64,000 nucleotides of DNA from Siphonodentalium dalli (lineage: Eukaryota; Mollusca; Scaphopoda; Gadilida; Siphonodentaliidae). The number at the start of each line of letters is the position of its first letter. The first letter of the stretch is position 1. The notes beneath the pieces were generated by a model. The model was given only the letters and a program-made list of their open reading frames with translations. It did not search any database and was not told where the DNA came from. Positions 28,920 through 42,262 of the stretch are shown one piece after another. The DNA lies in assembly GCA_032622095.1 (NCBI GenBank), contig CP136063.1:78529980-78593979 (forward strand). The letters are read 5' to 3'. Position numbers and translations under genes: made by a program.

Positions 28920-29886
28920 TAAGGGGGAGACGCACATTTTGCATAAATCACAGTAAATCCAGCCAGAAATGGCAAGTGATTTTCAACAAAGAATTTCTCT
29001 GGATCTATCTGGTGAAAAATCTTGAATTTTACATATGATATTTTTCATTATATATAGAATCAGAGCAATTATAAAGAGACAATAACAATAATGGATTTTA
29101 ATACATTTGAGAGGTTGAAAATATTTGTTTCGTTTCTGTCCCTTTAGGTACCGAGAACTGCCAGAAAAATTTATAATTTCAAACATGTCATGATGTCAAC
29201 CATCAAATAGCTTATTGTCTTGACTCCATGAGAGGAGGCTTCATTTGTATCATAATGTTGAGTTAGCTTTTTAATTGCATATTATAGCATCATACCCCAT
29301 GTATTATAATGAAGAATAAAGCAGTCACAAATATGCCAGCCCAATGAAAACAAATGTTCAAATGTGGTGATGTCCACTCAAGCAGGGAGAAATCAACATA
29401 AATTAGGCCACAGTGTTAAGAGATATGGTGGTCAGATTTAACTTGGTTATGAACCCATGACCCAGAACTCAATTGAGCCCAATTTTTCAATGACCAACAA
29501 GCATGGCATGACAATTCTCAATAATAAAAATTATTTATGGTAGTTGTCTCTCTGAATGAAAATAATCATTTAATTTCATGAATCAAGAAAAATTAAGTCT
29601 CCTCTCATGATCTTCAGATATGATATCATGTATATATGAAATGCACTTTCGAAAAAAATCTGTTTTACAGTAGTTCTCGGTACCTGAACACAGTGAAATT
29701 TTAAAGATTTTTCACGCCATAAAAGTAAAGTAAATGAGATTATAATAACCAAATGTCCAATGGTTCTTATGTATGGTACCACAATAATCTCTTGTACAAA
29801 ATTTCACAAAGATATTCCTGATAGATTTAGAGAAAATACATTTTTAAATACCAGGAAATTTTGTCAAAACGTGCGTCTGACCCTTA
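28920..29886. mobile_element. non-autonomous DNA transposon with imperfect terminal repeats
   Basis: The left end AAGGGGGAGACGCACATTTT is mirrored by the right end ACGTGCGTCTGACCCTTAA. Inside, GGTACCGAGAACTGCC near 29147 is opposed by AGTTCTCGGTACC near 29672. About 0.97 kb, without coding potential. Confidence 0.5.
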
Positions 29887-30036
29887 ACTGATATTGGCGC
29901 CATATTTGTGGAAATCATTATGCAACCCAGTCGCAGCCACATATGCTAGAGAGGATAATATTGTAAAACGTCAAACTTCAAACTTTGTATGATATATAAA
30001 TATTCATGGCGCGAAAGCACCATGTACACGATTCAC

Positions 30037-30551
30037 TAGATCATGCCATGCATCTCTACTCTGGCTAACGCCCGTAGAGATCATATTCCACCAGTACAAA
30101 ACCTGGGAACCTTTTGATATTCTTATCCGTTATGACAGGGAACTTATACCATTGAAGTAACAAGGCAGGTAATATATTTCGTTGTTAATACATGTTCCTC
30201 AATAACCTATTTCACGTTAGGGGCGGCCCCAACATGAGATTGTATGCTTTTCTCTGACTTTTGTGAGCCGACATCGCAATAAACATTATATTAATTACCC
30301 GGGGGAAATTTCAAATTTGTAAGCGACGCAAAACAAAATCGCTCACAAAGTCACTTAAATCGTGCAATTTCAAGTTGGGACCTTCACCTACAGTGAAGTA
30401 AATTATTAATGAGCCGATATTAACTAAGAAATATATTCCCTGCGTTATTTTTTCGACTTTATAAGATTCCCTGTCATAACTTCAAAAAGTTCCCAGGTTT
30501 TGAACTGGTGGAATATGATTTATACGTGCGGTATATTCATGGCATGATCTA
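30037..30551. mobile_element. foldback MITE, second copy of the 8.8-kb family
   Basis: Starts TAGATCATGCCATGCATCTC and ends CATGGCATGATCTA. The body aligns with 8818-9275 (for example GAGCCGATATCGCAATAAAC versus GAGCCGACATCGCAATAAAC). This copy has no nested insertion. Confidence 0.75.
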
Positions 30552-30770
30552 GTGATGGACCTGCTCGATGTACATCAATAAGTTGAACGACAGATAATAG
30601 AAGTGTAGAATGAGTCCTATTCATTGGTAAGACATGTTCAGAAAATAAGTTCAACAAACCGTTTGTTGAACATATTATCTGAACTGTTATCTGAAATAAG
30701 GGATGTACTCGTCAATGACTATATAGTACAGAAATGGCTAAGTCATGCGTCGGTACAGCACAAATATTAT

Positions 30771-31090
30771 AACAAAGCGCTTACCGGGTTGTGATGGCAA
30801 CGGTTCCACAGTTGTGTCACCTGAAACTGATGTAAGCAGATGCTGAATATTTAAAAAGGCATGGCGGGTTCGAACATCCCAATGAGATCAAAATTACCAT
30901 AATAAATTGATGGGAAATTCATCCAAATTTGAATCGTTATGCCAAAGTCGTTAAGATGGCTCGTTACCATATTGTGTATGCCATAGCTCTTTAATGTGAC
31001 AAAAGTGGCCTCATGCAATTACGCCATGTTGCACAACCCTTAAACACTGCCAATAATCACATATACTGCCCACCATTCGACACCTACTGT
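30771..31090 (+). repeat. dispersed SINE-like repeat, copy 1
   Basis: Shares AAAGCGCTTACCGG, GTAAGCAGATG and GGCATGGCGGGTTCGAACATCC with a copy at 36513-36735, and its 3' part (TTGCACAACCCTTAA, ATATACTGCCCACCATTCG) recurs at 37340-37400. GGTTCGAACATCC resembles an RNA polymerase III B box, so a tRNA-derived SINE is possible; a clear A box is not seen. Confidence 0.45.
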
Positions 31091-31949
31091 GAATATTTTA
31101 ACAAATTGACAAATACATGTTTTTAATTTTATTATATGTACTTGTAACTTTAGCACAAGTAACATAATTATCGCGCACTTTGGTACCTGCATGATCACTA
31201 TTGCCCATATTAACTGAAAACGTACCTTTGTGTCACATTAGAATTTTTCCTTCTTTCACCTGCCATGTATATATAAGTTGTTTGAAACACTCTAGCCTCG
31301 CTCAGAATATACTCCTTAAAGGGGGACTGCACGCTAGATCTGACCATTTGTGGACCATCTCATGTTGTACTCGACAGCGTGTGTGCGGTGGGTGGGTAGA
31401 TTGATGCGGTGTGCGCTCGTGTGCTACATGAGAGGTTCGGGCGGCATTGTTATTGTGGTGAGGATGGGTTTGTGACTCGAGTCATTAACTCATTTTCATT
31501 GCAGTTAATTGGCATGTTATTTGCATCGTTCGTGGAGCGCATGATAGGATAGGATAGGATATTTTATTTCAATATACACACATTAATGCATAATACATTT
31601 TACAAATATTGTATTGTGTGTTCGAGGGGCATAGTCAGGCTAGACTGTCTTCTGCCACCCCCTTACAGAGGAATATATGTTATGAACTTATGATAGGCGG
31701 TCAAGATTTCTTGTACAATGCAGGGCTATATAATTATGTATCACACAATGGTTGCATTTAAATGGATTATATGCATGGAGGGTATACGTATAGATAAATC
31801 GCTTATGGGCCACTCGTTGGTTTGTCTCTTTCTAGTCAGTGGGGTGTTCCTTGAAAGTCGAGTAGGAATGTGCTGAGTGAGGTTGTGGATTGCGATGTAG
31901 GGGGGCTCACTCTATTGAACGAGCTGCCACACAGTCGGGACATCTTTGA

Positions 31950-32400
31950 GGTTACACTGATGTAAATGTTTTCCATAGGACTCAGTGCTAACGTTTAAGC
32001 GTATAGTGTTGGCAATATAAATGTTGGGTCCAAAATTTTCTTTAAATCTGAAAAATTGACATTTTGGGAAACTTTTTACAAAAAAAAATCATGTCTGTCT
32101 AGCAGGGAATTCGCCTTTAAATCTTATGTTTTCGTAACTAGTGTCAGAACCGCATAAAAAAATACAGTCATATTTTAGACCACACCAAAAAATTCAAACT
32201 TCACTACAAAGGGTTAATTCCTGTGCCAATGGTTATTTTACCTATGGGAAATCATAGGGTAGAGGTGTGATGATTTTTTTATGTGAAAAGCACACAAGGC
32301 TATTGACCAATCAGGGCCCAGTGTCTATTTTATTCTCTCCTATATATTCCTCCCGCATCCGCTAGATGTCACTCGGAACCTTATTTACACCAGTGTAACC
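31950..32400. mobile_element. mariner-type MITE, copy 1
   Basis: 451 bp bounded by GGTTACACTGATGTAAAT and its complement ATTTACACCAGTGTAACC. The right side is flanked by TA, as are both sides of copy 2, which fits the TA target of Tc1/mariner elements. Non-coding. Confidence 0.7.
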
Positions 32401-33302
32401 TAAAGCGATAGCCCGCTTTTTCGCGGAATAATTGTAACTCCCTACATTTCTTCAGAATTGCCCATCAATGGAAAAAATGTGTTCAAAAACAATATCACTT
32501 CTGTGGTTCTTTATTTATCACACACAATTTAACCCCACCCTCTTTAACAAATTATTCATCAAAAAAGCACAATTTTCCACCACCAGTCATGTTCAGGCCC
32601 CATTTTCACTCAGTTTTAGGGGTCTGGTGTTGCAAACTTGGATCAGCTATGGAAGACTGTTCAATATTCTTTCCATGAGAGAACTTCTGGTGATGTGAGG
32701 TCATTGAGTCCAGATCTGATCAGCTGAGCATCAAGCGCATGACTTTATCAGCACATTGAAGAATAAAATATGACATTTTCAGGTCTGCAAGGGTGATCCA
32801 AGATAACTGGATGTGGGTGTATATTGAATTAGTTGAATAAAGATATGCTCTCTTTGAATTGCTGAAGCATTTTCTTAAATGTGTCCAAGTTTTAGTGCTA
32901 TTAACCTTCAAATGACCATACCCACCAGTGGAAATGACACACTTTTATGATATATATCTGTATATCACTGGCTATAAAATCCAAAATACTTGTTAAATTA
33001 GGTTCTTATAACAATTGATATATGTGTCGTTGACATGCCCATGTTATGGGTCATTTGCATTATCATGTGACTATTACCACCTTGAAATTTTTTGAAAATA
33101 CCTTGAAAAATTGGCATTTTTTATGAAAAATCTTACTATTTTTTTGGCTGATGTAAGTGAAAGAAGACATCAGCAGCAAGAATAGCCACATCAAGCATGA
33201 GATATTCATTGGACTGAAAGACCAGGCTCTGTAAAATGCATTAAAATGCTTTAAAGTGACTCCCAGGAATCAAAAATGATAAAAAGCTATTTTTTCCCTT
33301 TA

Positions 33303-33753
33303 GGTTACACTGATGTAAATGTTTTCCATAGGACTCAGTGCTAACGTTTTAGCGTATAGTGTTGGCAATATAAATGTTGGGTCCAAAATTTTCTTTAAAT
33401 CTGAAAAATTGACATTTTGGGAAACTTTTTACAAAAAAAAATCATGTCTGTCTAGCAGGGAATTCGCCTTTAAATCTTATGTTTTCGTAACTAGTGTCAG
33501 AACCGCATAAAAAAATACAGTCATATTTTAGACCACACCAAAAAATTCAAACTTCACTACAAAGGGTTAATTCCTGTGCCAATGGTTATTTTACCTATGG
33601 GAAATCATAGGGTAGAGGTGTGATGATTTTTTTATGTGAAAAGCACACAAGGCTATTGACCAATCAGGGCCCAGTGTCTATTTTATTCTCTCCTATATAT
33701 TCCTCCCGCATCCGCTAGATGTCACTCGGAACCTTATTTACACCAGTGTAACC
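33303..33753. mobile_element. mariner-type MITE, copy 2
   Basis: Same 451-bp element as at 31950, flanked on both sides by TA. Confidence 0.7.
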
Positions 33754-34655
33754 TAAAGCGATAGCCCGCTTTTTCGCGGAATAATTGTAACTCCCTACAT
33801 TTCTTCAGAATTGCCCATCAATGGAAAAAATGTGTTCAAAAACAATATCACTTCTGTGGTTCTTTATTTATCACACACAATTTAACCCCACCCTCTTTAA
33901 CAAATTATTCATCAAAAAAGCACAATTTTCCACCACCAGTCATGTTCAGGCCCCATTTTCACTCAGTTTTAGGGGTCTGGTGTTGCAAACTTGGATCAGC
34001 TATGGAAGACTGTTCAATATTCTTTCCATGAGAGAACTTCTGGTGATGTGAGGTCATTGAGTCCAGATCTGATCAGCTGAGCATCAAGCGCATGACTTTA
34101 TCAGCACATTGAAGAATAAAATATGACATTTTCAGGTCTGCAAGGGTGATCCAAGATAACTGGATGTGGGTGTATATTGAATTAGTTGAATAAAGATATG
34201 CTCTCTTTGAATTGCTGAAGCATTTTCTTAAATGTGTCCAAGTTTTAGTGCTATTAACCTTCAAATGACCATACCCACCAGTGGAAATGACACACTTTTA
34301 TGATATATATCTGTATATCACTGGCTATAAAATCCAAAATACTTGTTAAATTAGGTTCTTATAACAATTGATATATGTGTCGTTGACATGCCCATGTTAT
34401 GGGTCATTTGCATTATCATGTGACTATTACCACCTTGAAATTTTTTGAAAATACCTTGAAAAATTGGCATTTTTTATGAAAAATCTTACTATTTTTTTGG
34501 CTGATGTAAGTGAAAGAAGACATCAGCAGCAAGAATAGCCACATCAAGCATGAGATATTCATTGGACTGAAAGACCAGGCTCTGTAAAATGCATTAAAAT
34601 GCTTTAAAGTGACTCCCAGGAATCAAAAATGATAAAAAGCTATTTTTTCCCTTTA

Positions 34656-35100
34656 GGTTACACTGATGTAAATGTTTTCCATAGGACTCAGTGCTAACGT
34701 TTTAGCGTATAGTGTTGGCAATATAAATGTTGGGTCCAAAATTTTCTTTAAATCTGAAAAATTGACATTTTGGGAAACTTTTTACAAAAAAAAATCATGT
34801 CTGTCTAGCAGGGAATTCGCCTTTAAATCTTATGTTTTCGTAACTAGTGTCAGAACCGCATAAAAAAATACAGTCATATTTTAGACCACACCAAAAAATT
34901 CAAACTTCACTACAAACTTCCTGTGCCAATGGTTATTTTACCTATGGGAAATCATAGGGTAGAGGTGTGATGATTTTTTTATGTGAAAAGCACACAAGGC
35001 TATTGACCAATCAGGGCCCAGTGTCTATTTTATTCTCTCCTATATATTCCTCCCGCATCCGCTAGATGTCACTCGGAACCTTATTTACACCAGTGTAACC
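34656..35100. mobile_element. mariner-type MITE, copy 3 (6-bp deletion)
   Basis: 445-bp copy; the deletion is near 34916, where AAAGGGTTAATTCC of the other copies is shortened. Confidence 0.7.
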
Positions 35101-35336
35101 TAAATTGTGCATTTAATGGTTGCAGAATATTTTCAATCGTCAATTAAACACTGTTTGAATGTGTGTCTGGTTTGGTATAATATAAATTCGTTATCTAAGT
35201 TGTTCCATATAGTTGGATAAGAATGAAATTGTGTTTTGCATTGGTCAATAGCTCGGGTTCGTTCATTTCTGACATGTATTGTTGGGTGTGATGGAGGATG
35301 GTCCCGTGGATGGCTGAAGTTGGTGTACAGTACAAC

Positions 35337-36285
35337 TTTAAGGACTTTGCTAACCCAATTTTCCACAAATTTTATGGAGTCAAAATAAAGGTTATGTTCA
35401 CTTTTGTTAGTAATCACAGTAACCAAACACATGAATGCAACATATTAAGAGCATCATTAATGGTGGAATATGTTACAAATACTAAATGTGAAATTTATGG
35501 AGGTTTTTAAAATCTATTTTTTCGAACCCAAAATCAATAAACACAAAGTCCATATCAAAGAAAAAAATATGGCAATGTGTACTGAATACTGTGAAGAATG
35601 ATGAACAATAAAATAATATTCATATTTATTAAGCATTCTTTGATAAAATTACTAAGAACCAATTGTTTACAAATAATTTAGTAAGTTACCTGACATCGCT
35701 TGTAGTGAGCTGGCAGTTAAATGTTAATATCTGTGGACAGTGGTGTGTTGTGAATCTCTTGACAAAAGAATTGTGTAATCCCCAATCTGGTGTACCCCAT
35801 AGCCCAGAAACTATGTCACCAATCATCCCGAGTCAGGATAAAGTACAGCACTGGCTGGTCATAATCCCTGCAGGCTTGAGTGAACATTATCTTGACCCAT
35901 CAAATTCAGTTCCCAAATAGCTTTTCTGAGCAATGAAAGCTACCATTTGTAAACAACTGCTTCCAAGCCAAAAATCTTAATAAAACTGAAGAAATGTGAG
36001 TATATCTTTATTGTTCATCATTCTTCACAGTGTTCAGTAGACATACCCATATTTTTTTCTTAGATATGACCTTTGTGTTTGTTGATTTTGGGTTCAAAAA
36101 AATAAATTTTAAAAACTTCTATAAATTTCACATTTTGAATTTCTAACATAATCTACAATGAATTATACTCTTAAAATGTAGCATTCATGGGTTTGGTTAC
36201 TGTGAATACTAATAAAAGTGAACATAAACCTTTATTTTGGACTCCATTAAATTTGGGGAAAATTGGGTTAGCAAAGTCCTTAATG
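35337..36285. mobile_element. long-arm foldback element
   Basis: The left arm (35337-35612) and the complement of the right arm (36003-36285) share GGACTTTGCTAACCCAATTT, GAACCCAAAATCAA and GTGAAGAATGATGAACAATA at about 85% identity over ~275 bp. The ~390-bp centre has no recognisable gene. Confidence 0.75.
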
Positions 36286-36512
36286 CAGTCAATTTAAAAG
36301 CCGGTCTTAATTTCTTAAATCATATGTTGTTTGTTTATACACGCATACACGATATTTGAAGGATATGTATGTACGTGTATATATATGATATTGTTCTGTC
36401 TATATCTACATCCACAAAGTGTATACATACGTTTAGCCTGTACACATGTTTGTAACTTTTCATGATATTGGAGGAAATTAAAGTACAAAAATAAAAAAAC
36501 AAATACTACAAC

Positions 36513-36735
36513 AAAGCGCTTACCGGTTGTTGATGGCAACGGTCCCACAGTAGTGTCATCTGAAACTGGTGTAAGCAGATGGTGAATATATAAAAAGGCA
36601 TGGCGGGTTCGAACATCCCAATGAGGTCAAAATTACCATAATATATTGTTGGAAAATTCATCCAAATTTGAATCGTTATGACAAAGTCGTCAAGGTGCCT
36701 GGTTACCACATTGTTTATGTCATAGATCTTTGATG
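36513..36735 (+). repeat. dispersed SINE-like repeat, copy 2
   Basis: Aligns with 30771-30990 (CAAAGCGCTTACCGG, GGCGGGTTCGAACATCC, CATCCAAATTTGAATCGTTA). The tail seen in copy 1 appears only at 37340-37400, so ~600 bp may be inserted in between. Confidence 0.45.
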
Positions 36736-37676
36736 TGTTAATTACATGGACACATCATGTAAATTAAGATTATTATTCGAAATAGAATTCCAGCATTAAT
36801 TTGGACACTGAAATTGGGCTTTCAGACTATAAAACGGGATATTTCCAAACTTTTGGCACGAAAATTACCAGTTGTTTCATAAATTGTTCAAATAAAACAT
36901 CTCTTTCTTAATCTTACCACAGCTTCCAATCGAAGAATGTATCTATTGGAAAATTGTGTAAGGATGCTATATTGACGACATCGGAGTATTTGGGCACAAA
37001 CGGCGTATCGATGTGTTAGGGATATAGTTGGGCACATGCTCGTCGTCAGTACAGTGCTGTGTTACGGATATTTATATATGAAATGTTATCATCATTTTCT
37101 GTTAATTTTTCAATATTGCCATATCATTTCAAGGTAATTACCGACCTTGAGCGTAGACGCACTGACGTCCTTTTATACTAGCGGGGATATGATATTTTAT
37201 ACTAGCGGGGATATGATACCCCTTACAACACACATCACCCCACGCCAGTACGTTCCTGCAATTGTCGTGGTTGGCCTTTCTACGTGTATTTCTTGAGAGA
37301 GGTTCGGCAGAGGTGCACCCAATTGGCATAAACTACGCATTGTTGCACAACCCTTAATTAAACACTGCCAAGAATCAGATATACAGCCCACCATTCGCAG
37401 CCGCTCAGTGCAAAAAATATTTTAAGGTAACCACCCACTCATTTGGTTCACCCTATTTTGCTGCTAAAACGCGAGTCCCAGATTAATTTTCATCGCAATT
37501 GATAATGCTAACCTATTGCTATATTTGTTCCCATGATAATTTTAGTGTAAATGGTATAGGTCTATTGATGTTTATATTTCGTCAAAAATCCAAATTGCAA
37601 TGCATGAGATGCTTATTTTGAATATACCGAGAGGCCTCTATTAATTTTACACTGATATGCCGATATTCGGTTGGGC

Positions 37677-38175
37677 AGTGTGCAAGCCTTGGAATAGTGT
37701 GTCTGTCATTTGCAGAATGAGGTCCACATCGGGTGAATTTAGTGATGCTAGCCCGCTATACCAAATTCACCCTCTGGGAACCTCATTTTGCTGAGGTGTA
37801 AGCAGAATGATGATGGTGACAACAACAACGAAGTCGACAACGACGACGAGTACGAATACGACGACGATGGTGATGATGATGATGATGATGATGATGAAGA
37901 TGAAGATGGGGGTGACGATGAAGACGTTTGGGAGGTCACTGTATATTTTGCATATAAATACTTTTCGTTATTCTGTCCATCTTTTGTATATAATTTCGTT
38001 TTCTCAATATCCATTCATGTTATTTAATTGGATCAGAGAATAAAGCAATTCAGGTCCCCAGATGGTGAATTTGGTGATGCTAGCCCGCTATGCAGGGTAG
38101 CATCACCAAATTCACCCTCTGGGGACCTCATTCTGCAAATGACAGACGACACAATATTTCAAGGCTTGGCAGTGT
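37677..38175. repeat. inverted repeat with ~90-bp arms flanking a GAT-rich microsatellite
   Basis: The left arm (37677-37776) and right arm (about 38080-38175) are complementary: GCAGAATGAGGTCC versus GGACCTCATTCTGC, and GATGCTAGCCCGCTAT words near the inner ends. Between them is a (GAT/GAC)n tract at about 37852-37925 that reads as poly-Asp in one frame and is not a gene. The right arm ends about 25 bp from the splice donor of the EGF exon at 38202. Confidence 0.65.
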
Positions 38176-38201
38176 GAGAATATAAGTGTAGTGCGTCTCA
38201 C

Positions 38202-38339
38202 CACAGGAACTGTGTCCATCTTGACGATACGCATCGGAACACTGACACGTCGACTTCCCGTCCTTCGCATAACATTCCGCGTTAGGTGTGACGCACTCGT
38301 TCTCCCCGTTGTGAGAACATATTCCACCCAGAGGGATTT
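38202..38339 (-). CDS. EGF-like domain exon (phase 1-1)
   Basis: Acceptor TTTTTCTCTAG and donor TGTG|GTGAGA bracket 138 nt on the - strand. The reading frame gives one EGF-like module with cysteines in ICSHNGENECV, AECYAKDG, TCQCSDAY and HSSC. Entry and exit in phase 1 are typical of shuffled EGF exons in extracellular proteins. It probably belongs to the same gene as the exons at 49.8 and 59.3 kb. Confidence 0.78.
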
Positions 38340-39504
38340 CTAGAGAAAAAATATAACATATAAGATATATGTAATTTTAGATGGATTTGATTTGAGGAAC
38401 TTATCAGTGTGTAACTCCGTCGTAACTTGAACATTTTAATAACAAGTGTAACGTCACGAGTGGAATATGCCCCCCATCTCAGTTTAGAGAGTGCGCAATA
38501 CTAAATATTTGTATGGTTGGAGAATTGAATGAACATCTAGCCGATTTACAGTTCTCACATCCACCTTTGATCATCTGGACGATACTGTTAGGTGCCAGTG
38601 GTATTTCCTTTGGGAACATGGTAGGTTTGAGAACTTTGTTCACTAGACATATTTAGACCAAACTAATTTCACGTGATTAATATTTCGTGGTATCACACAG
38701 CATGCATTTTTTTGCCCGGCGCACAACTGGTAGTGCCCCTCAACATGTTGGCACCAAAAGCTTCATTGGTAGGAGGTAAGGACTTAAGTTATGGTGCGGA
38801 CACTTAACTTTCTCAAGATGTTTTCTGTGTCCATGATTTGAACCATGAACTTGTCATATTTTGTCACCGGGATGCCCGTTACATATTTTGATGGACTCTA
38901 GTGCCTCGGCGATTATACTGTTATTATTGGATTTTCGAGATGATCAAACTCAATATTCATACGTTAAAGAACATTGTCCACTTTCACCTCCCCCCACGCC
39001 ACAAAATTGAGCAACCCAGTTAGAGCATGAGCTGCAAGAAGATTTGTCCACAATATATGTTTTCTTGTAGTACATCTGATTCAATTCGGTTCGTTTTCTT
39101 TCTTTGGCGAATGACTTCATGGCAGTAGCACTTGCTAGTCCCTTCTCTGCATAGTACAATATAGGACGAAACACATTAAGTGTCATCACAGATTACTACA
39201 CTATTCCCCCCTCCACGTTGATGGATGCTAACATCTGACACTACTTATGGCAATGCGATGACCAGTCTCTCCGGCAGAAACTTCAATGAGAACGTCTTCT
39301 GTCCAAGTTACTACAAGTTTATGATGGTACTAGATGAACTGTTGACAATTATTTGTGATTTCCGATACCATTAGCTCAATCAACTGTATTATGTTGAACG
39401 AAACGATCGGATTGACCTGTGTTGGTAGCAGCATGCCTTTTGGTAGTTTGTGTGTCTTGCTGGAGTATGAATCACAGGTATTCTGATATGAATCCTTCAC
39501 GCGG

Positions 39505-39780
39505 TGTTGAGGGGGCCTCGGTGGCCCAATCGGTTACGGGTACAACTCAAAGCCGTTTCGCCCTCAAATCCACATGTTTCCATCATGGACTTTGTAACTC
39601 GAAATCGTTATCTGGTGGAGTCGTCAGTTACTCGCCGATGGCCGATGGTTTGCCGCACATGGTGAACTATCAGCCATTGAAATCACTGTTAGATTAGCCT
39701 CCACCACTAAAACTGGCAATGTCGTTATATGGCCTTAGTTGCTGAAAGCGACATTAAACCCCAAATCAATAAAACAAATC
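39505..39780 (+). mobile_element. tRNA-derived SINE
   Basis: Begins GGGGGCCTCGGTGGCCCAAT, contains A-box-like and downstream promoter-like words, and ends GCGACATTAAACCCCAAATC followed by AATAAAACAAATC. The 5' GGCCTCGGTGGCC head and ACATTAAACCCC tail are typical of widespread invertebrate SINEs. No coding function. Confidence 0.6.
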
Positions 39781-39879
39781 TGTGTTCTGCATACGTTGTA
39801 TATCGATAATCAAATTAACATCGGCATTTCTTAATTTTCTTTAATTAATGTTCATGATGTTCATGATATATTCTGCAAT

Positions 39880-40165
39880 GGTTTCTGAACCATTTCAACT
39901 GATATTCATCGGAATTATTATATGGAAGGATCGTTGAAGACAATCACTCTAACTGTCTTTCATCGGAGTGCTTATATATGGATGGATAATTGAAGTCAAC
40001 CATTTCAACTGATTTTCATCGGAATGCTTATATGGAAGGATCATTGAAGACAACCATTCTAACACTCTTTCATCGGAATGCTTATAGGGTTATAGGTGTG
40101 GGGGGGGGGGGGTAATTGAAGACAATCATTCTAACACTCTTTCGTCGGAATGCTTATAGGGTTAT
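39880..40165. repeat. minisatellite of ~65-75 bp units
   Basis: Four to five degenerate units of the form TTTCATCGGAATGCTTATAT, a GGAAGGATCATTGAAGACAA word, then CCATTCTAACACTC. One unit contains a 12-G run near 40100. Confidence 0.7.
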
Positions 40166-40626
40166 AGGTGTTACCTTGTGGTAAATTTGGTCATCGTTCA
40201 ACCTAATATTCTGTTATTAACCCTTTCTATACTGAATGGATTCTCACCGTCAGTTGAATAGTGTACATCGGCATGGTCTATTATTGAATCTGCAGGGAAG
40301 TACAGTAATTCCCTAAATAATCGACTCCTTAACCACAGCAGAATTATGGAATTTACATCAATAGTCCATCAATGATATGTGTTGGGTTTTTTTCTCGTTC
40401 TAGTAGTATCTTCTACCTTTAATTTATTTTGTTCATGACTATCTTATTCTTTGCTATCCTCATATCACCAGCATCTGGAAACATTGATGGTGGAACTGGT
40501 GCAAATTCATATTGCAACACTCAATTAAAGTCAACGTCTCTTCCAGCTGCTTGTAAACAAATATGACCCTAGTATCATATATCCTCTTCTTGTCAATTTT
40601 GACATATCATTCGGCACCACGAAGGG

Positions 40627-41480
40627 TCACACCTTGTGATTTGGACAGTTTATTATATAAGCAATCGTACCAATAACGCCACAATATTGTTCGAACTCGA
40701 GCATCATTCTCTTGCCAATTTCTCGGGAGTCATCAACATTAATGCGGTCAGATGCTATCTTGCCACTAACTATATTGATGATTCTTTCACTAGGATAACA
40801 TGTGTTGTCTAGTGGATCCACAATTTCTTGCAATTTGTCACGATTTTGCACCTATCTGAAGAATATCTTAAGAGACATCTGTGTACATCCAACTTTGTTG
40901 CCTTGTGTTCCTGTTGATCCTTTTCCATACCTCGCGAATGTGGTTTCATTGGACATGACCCCATACCATTCCATGTTCCTGATTGATGTCGCTTAACATG
41001 TTCACCTTCCAAGAAATGCAACAAAACATCTGGAGGTAGCGACTCGCTGGACCGAAGATAGTACAAACCGTAGTGAACAAAAGTATGATGACCCTCCGCC
41101 AGGTGTATTGGACAATGATCCTCTTGTTCTAGACGAACACACAACATCACCAGCATGTTAACATGTAGCTTTGATGTTTTTCTCTGGTCTGCTTTCTCGT
41201 CAAGAATGTGGACAATCTCATTTTGGATTATCAATATTGATCAGGACTGTCATCAAAAGTTCCTCCACTACTATTCGGAAAGTTGTAACATTATGTTGAA
41301 AATGATTCACAGAAGCATCTTCTCAACACCTCCAAATGCATTATATTCGATAATCTCGAGGAAGCCATTAGTGAACCAATTTCCAATAAAACTCATGAGA
41401 AAATGTATATCTCCAAGTCTCAGAATGATATTTCCAAATCGATCAGGATATGCCCATGTGATGTCAAAAGCAACGTAGTA
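40627..41480 (-). pseudogene. degraded fragment of an invertebrate repetitive protein family
   Basis: Several interrupted - strand frames together resemble a widespread uncharacterised animal protein: LHVNMLVMLCVRLEQED, HYGLYYLRSSESLPPDVLLHF, FLEGEHVKRHQSG, then (in another frame) ETTFARYGKGSTG. Frames are broken by stops and shifts, so it is not functional here. The assignment rests on memory of that family's W-LHL / HY..YL / F..GEF pattern and is tentative. Confidence 0.35.
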
Positions 41481-42039
41481 TAATTGATCATAGATAAAAC
41501 AATATAATTTTGTCCAAGTAGTCCGTAGAGGCAGTTAGCATGAACCATTGCAGTCAAGGTGGTGTCCGGGTCCATTGGTTTCATGTCTATCAATGCCACA
41601 TACGTGTTCAGACTTTGGCTTTTTCATATTAATACATTTGTTGGTGAATTAGTTTTCCATAGTTTGCAATTTGGTACAGTTCTTACGTTAATCAATCATT
41701 TTAGATGAATACTCAATTTTAATAGGGATCATAGAATATTTTACACCAACATCTGTGGATATCCCAGATAGGGGACATCCATACCATATCTCCACAGCCC
41801 ATATGCCAAGATATGTGGAGCAATATTAATTGACTTGAGTAACAATTGCTTCGATGTATGACTGTCTGGCTGCTCTGACATTAAAATATATATATATATA
41901 TTCTTTATTTCCTCCATTCATGGAGATATTTAGAGAATGCATACAATTAATATAAATTATAAGAACACAAACAGGTAACAAAACTCAACATATTTACAGT
42001 AATCAACTAAGTGGTGAACATGGGAATTACATACATTAT

Positions 42040-42262
42040 TTCCATTTACAACAACCATACACATAGAAGCATTCATACTAACAGACACACATCTATAACA
42101 TTGGAGAATTACATGCATGACTTCCATTTACAACAAACAAACTTCCAGAAGCATTCATACTAACAGACACACACACAAAACATTTGCGAATTACATGCAT
42201 GACTTCTCTTTACAACAACCATACACACACCGAAGTATTCATACTAACAGACACACATTCGT
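42040..42262. repeat. minisatellite of ~65-75 bp units
   Basis: Three units of AGAAGCATTCATACTAACAG, ACACACA, a GAATTACATGCATGACTT word and CATTTACAACAA. It lies just beyond the 3' end of the degraded LINE and may be part of its tail region. Confidence 0.7.

Larger units (their letters stand above)
31950..35100. repeat. tandem 1353-bp array: MITE - 902-bp spacer - MITE - spacer - MITE
   Basis: MITE copies start at 31950, 33303 and 34656 (exactly 1353 bp apart), separated by two practically identical 902-bp spacers (32401-33302 and 33754-34655). The third MITE lacks 6 bp. The structure fits duplication by unequal crossing-over between flanking MITEs. Short frames repeat in each unit but none has a recognisable product. 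Confidence 0.9.

Noticed and set aside
32468-34863. Repeated 63-76-codon frames in the 1353-bp array
   Set aside because: Identical only because the DNA is duplicated; no domain and no splice context.
37788-38027. Acidic poly-Asp protein
   Set aside because: It is the translation of a (GAT/GAC)n microsatellite between the arms of an inverted repeat.
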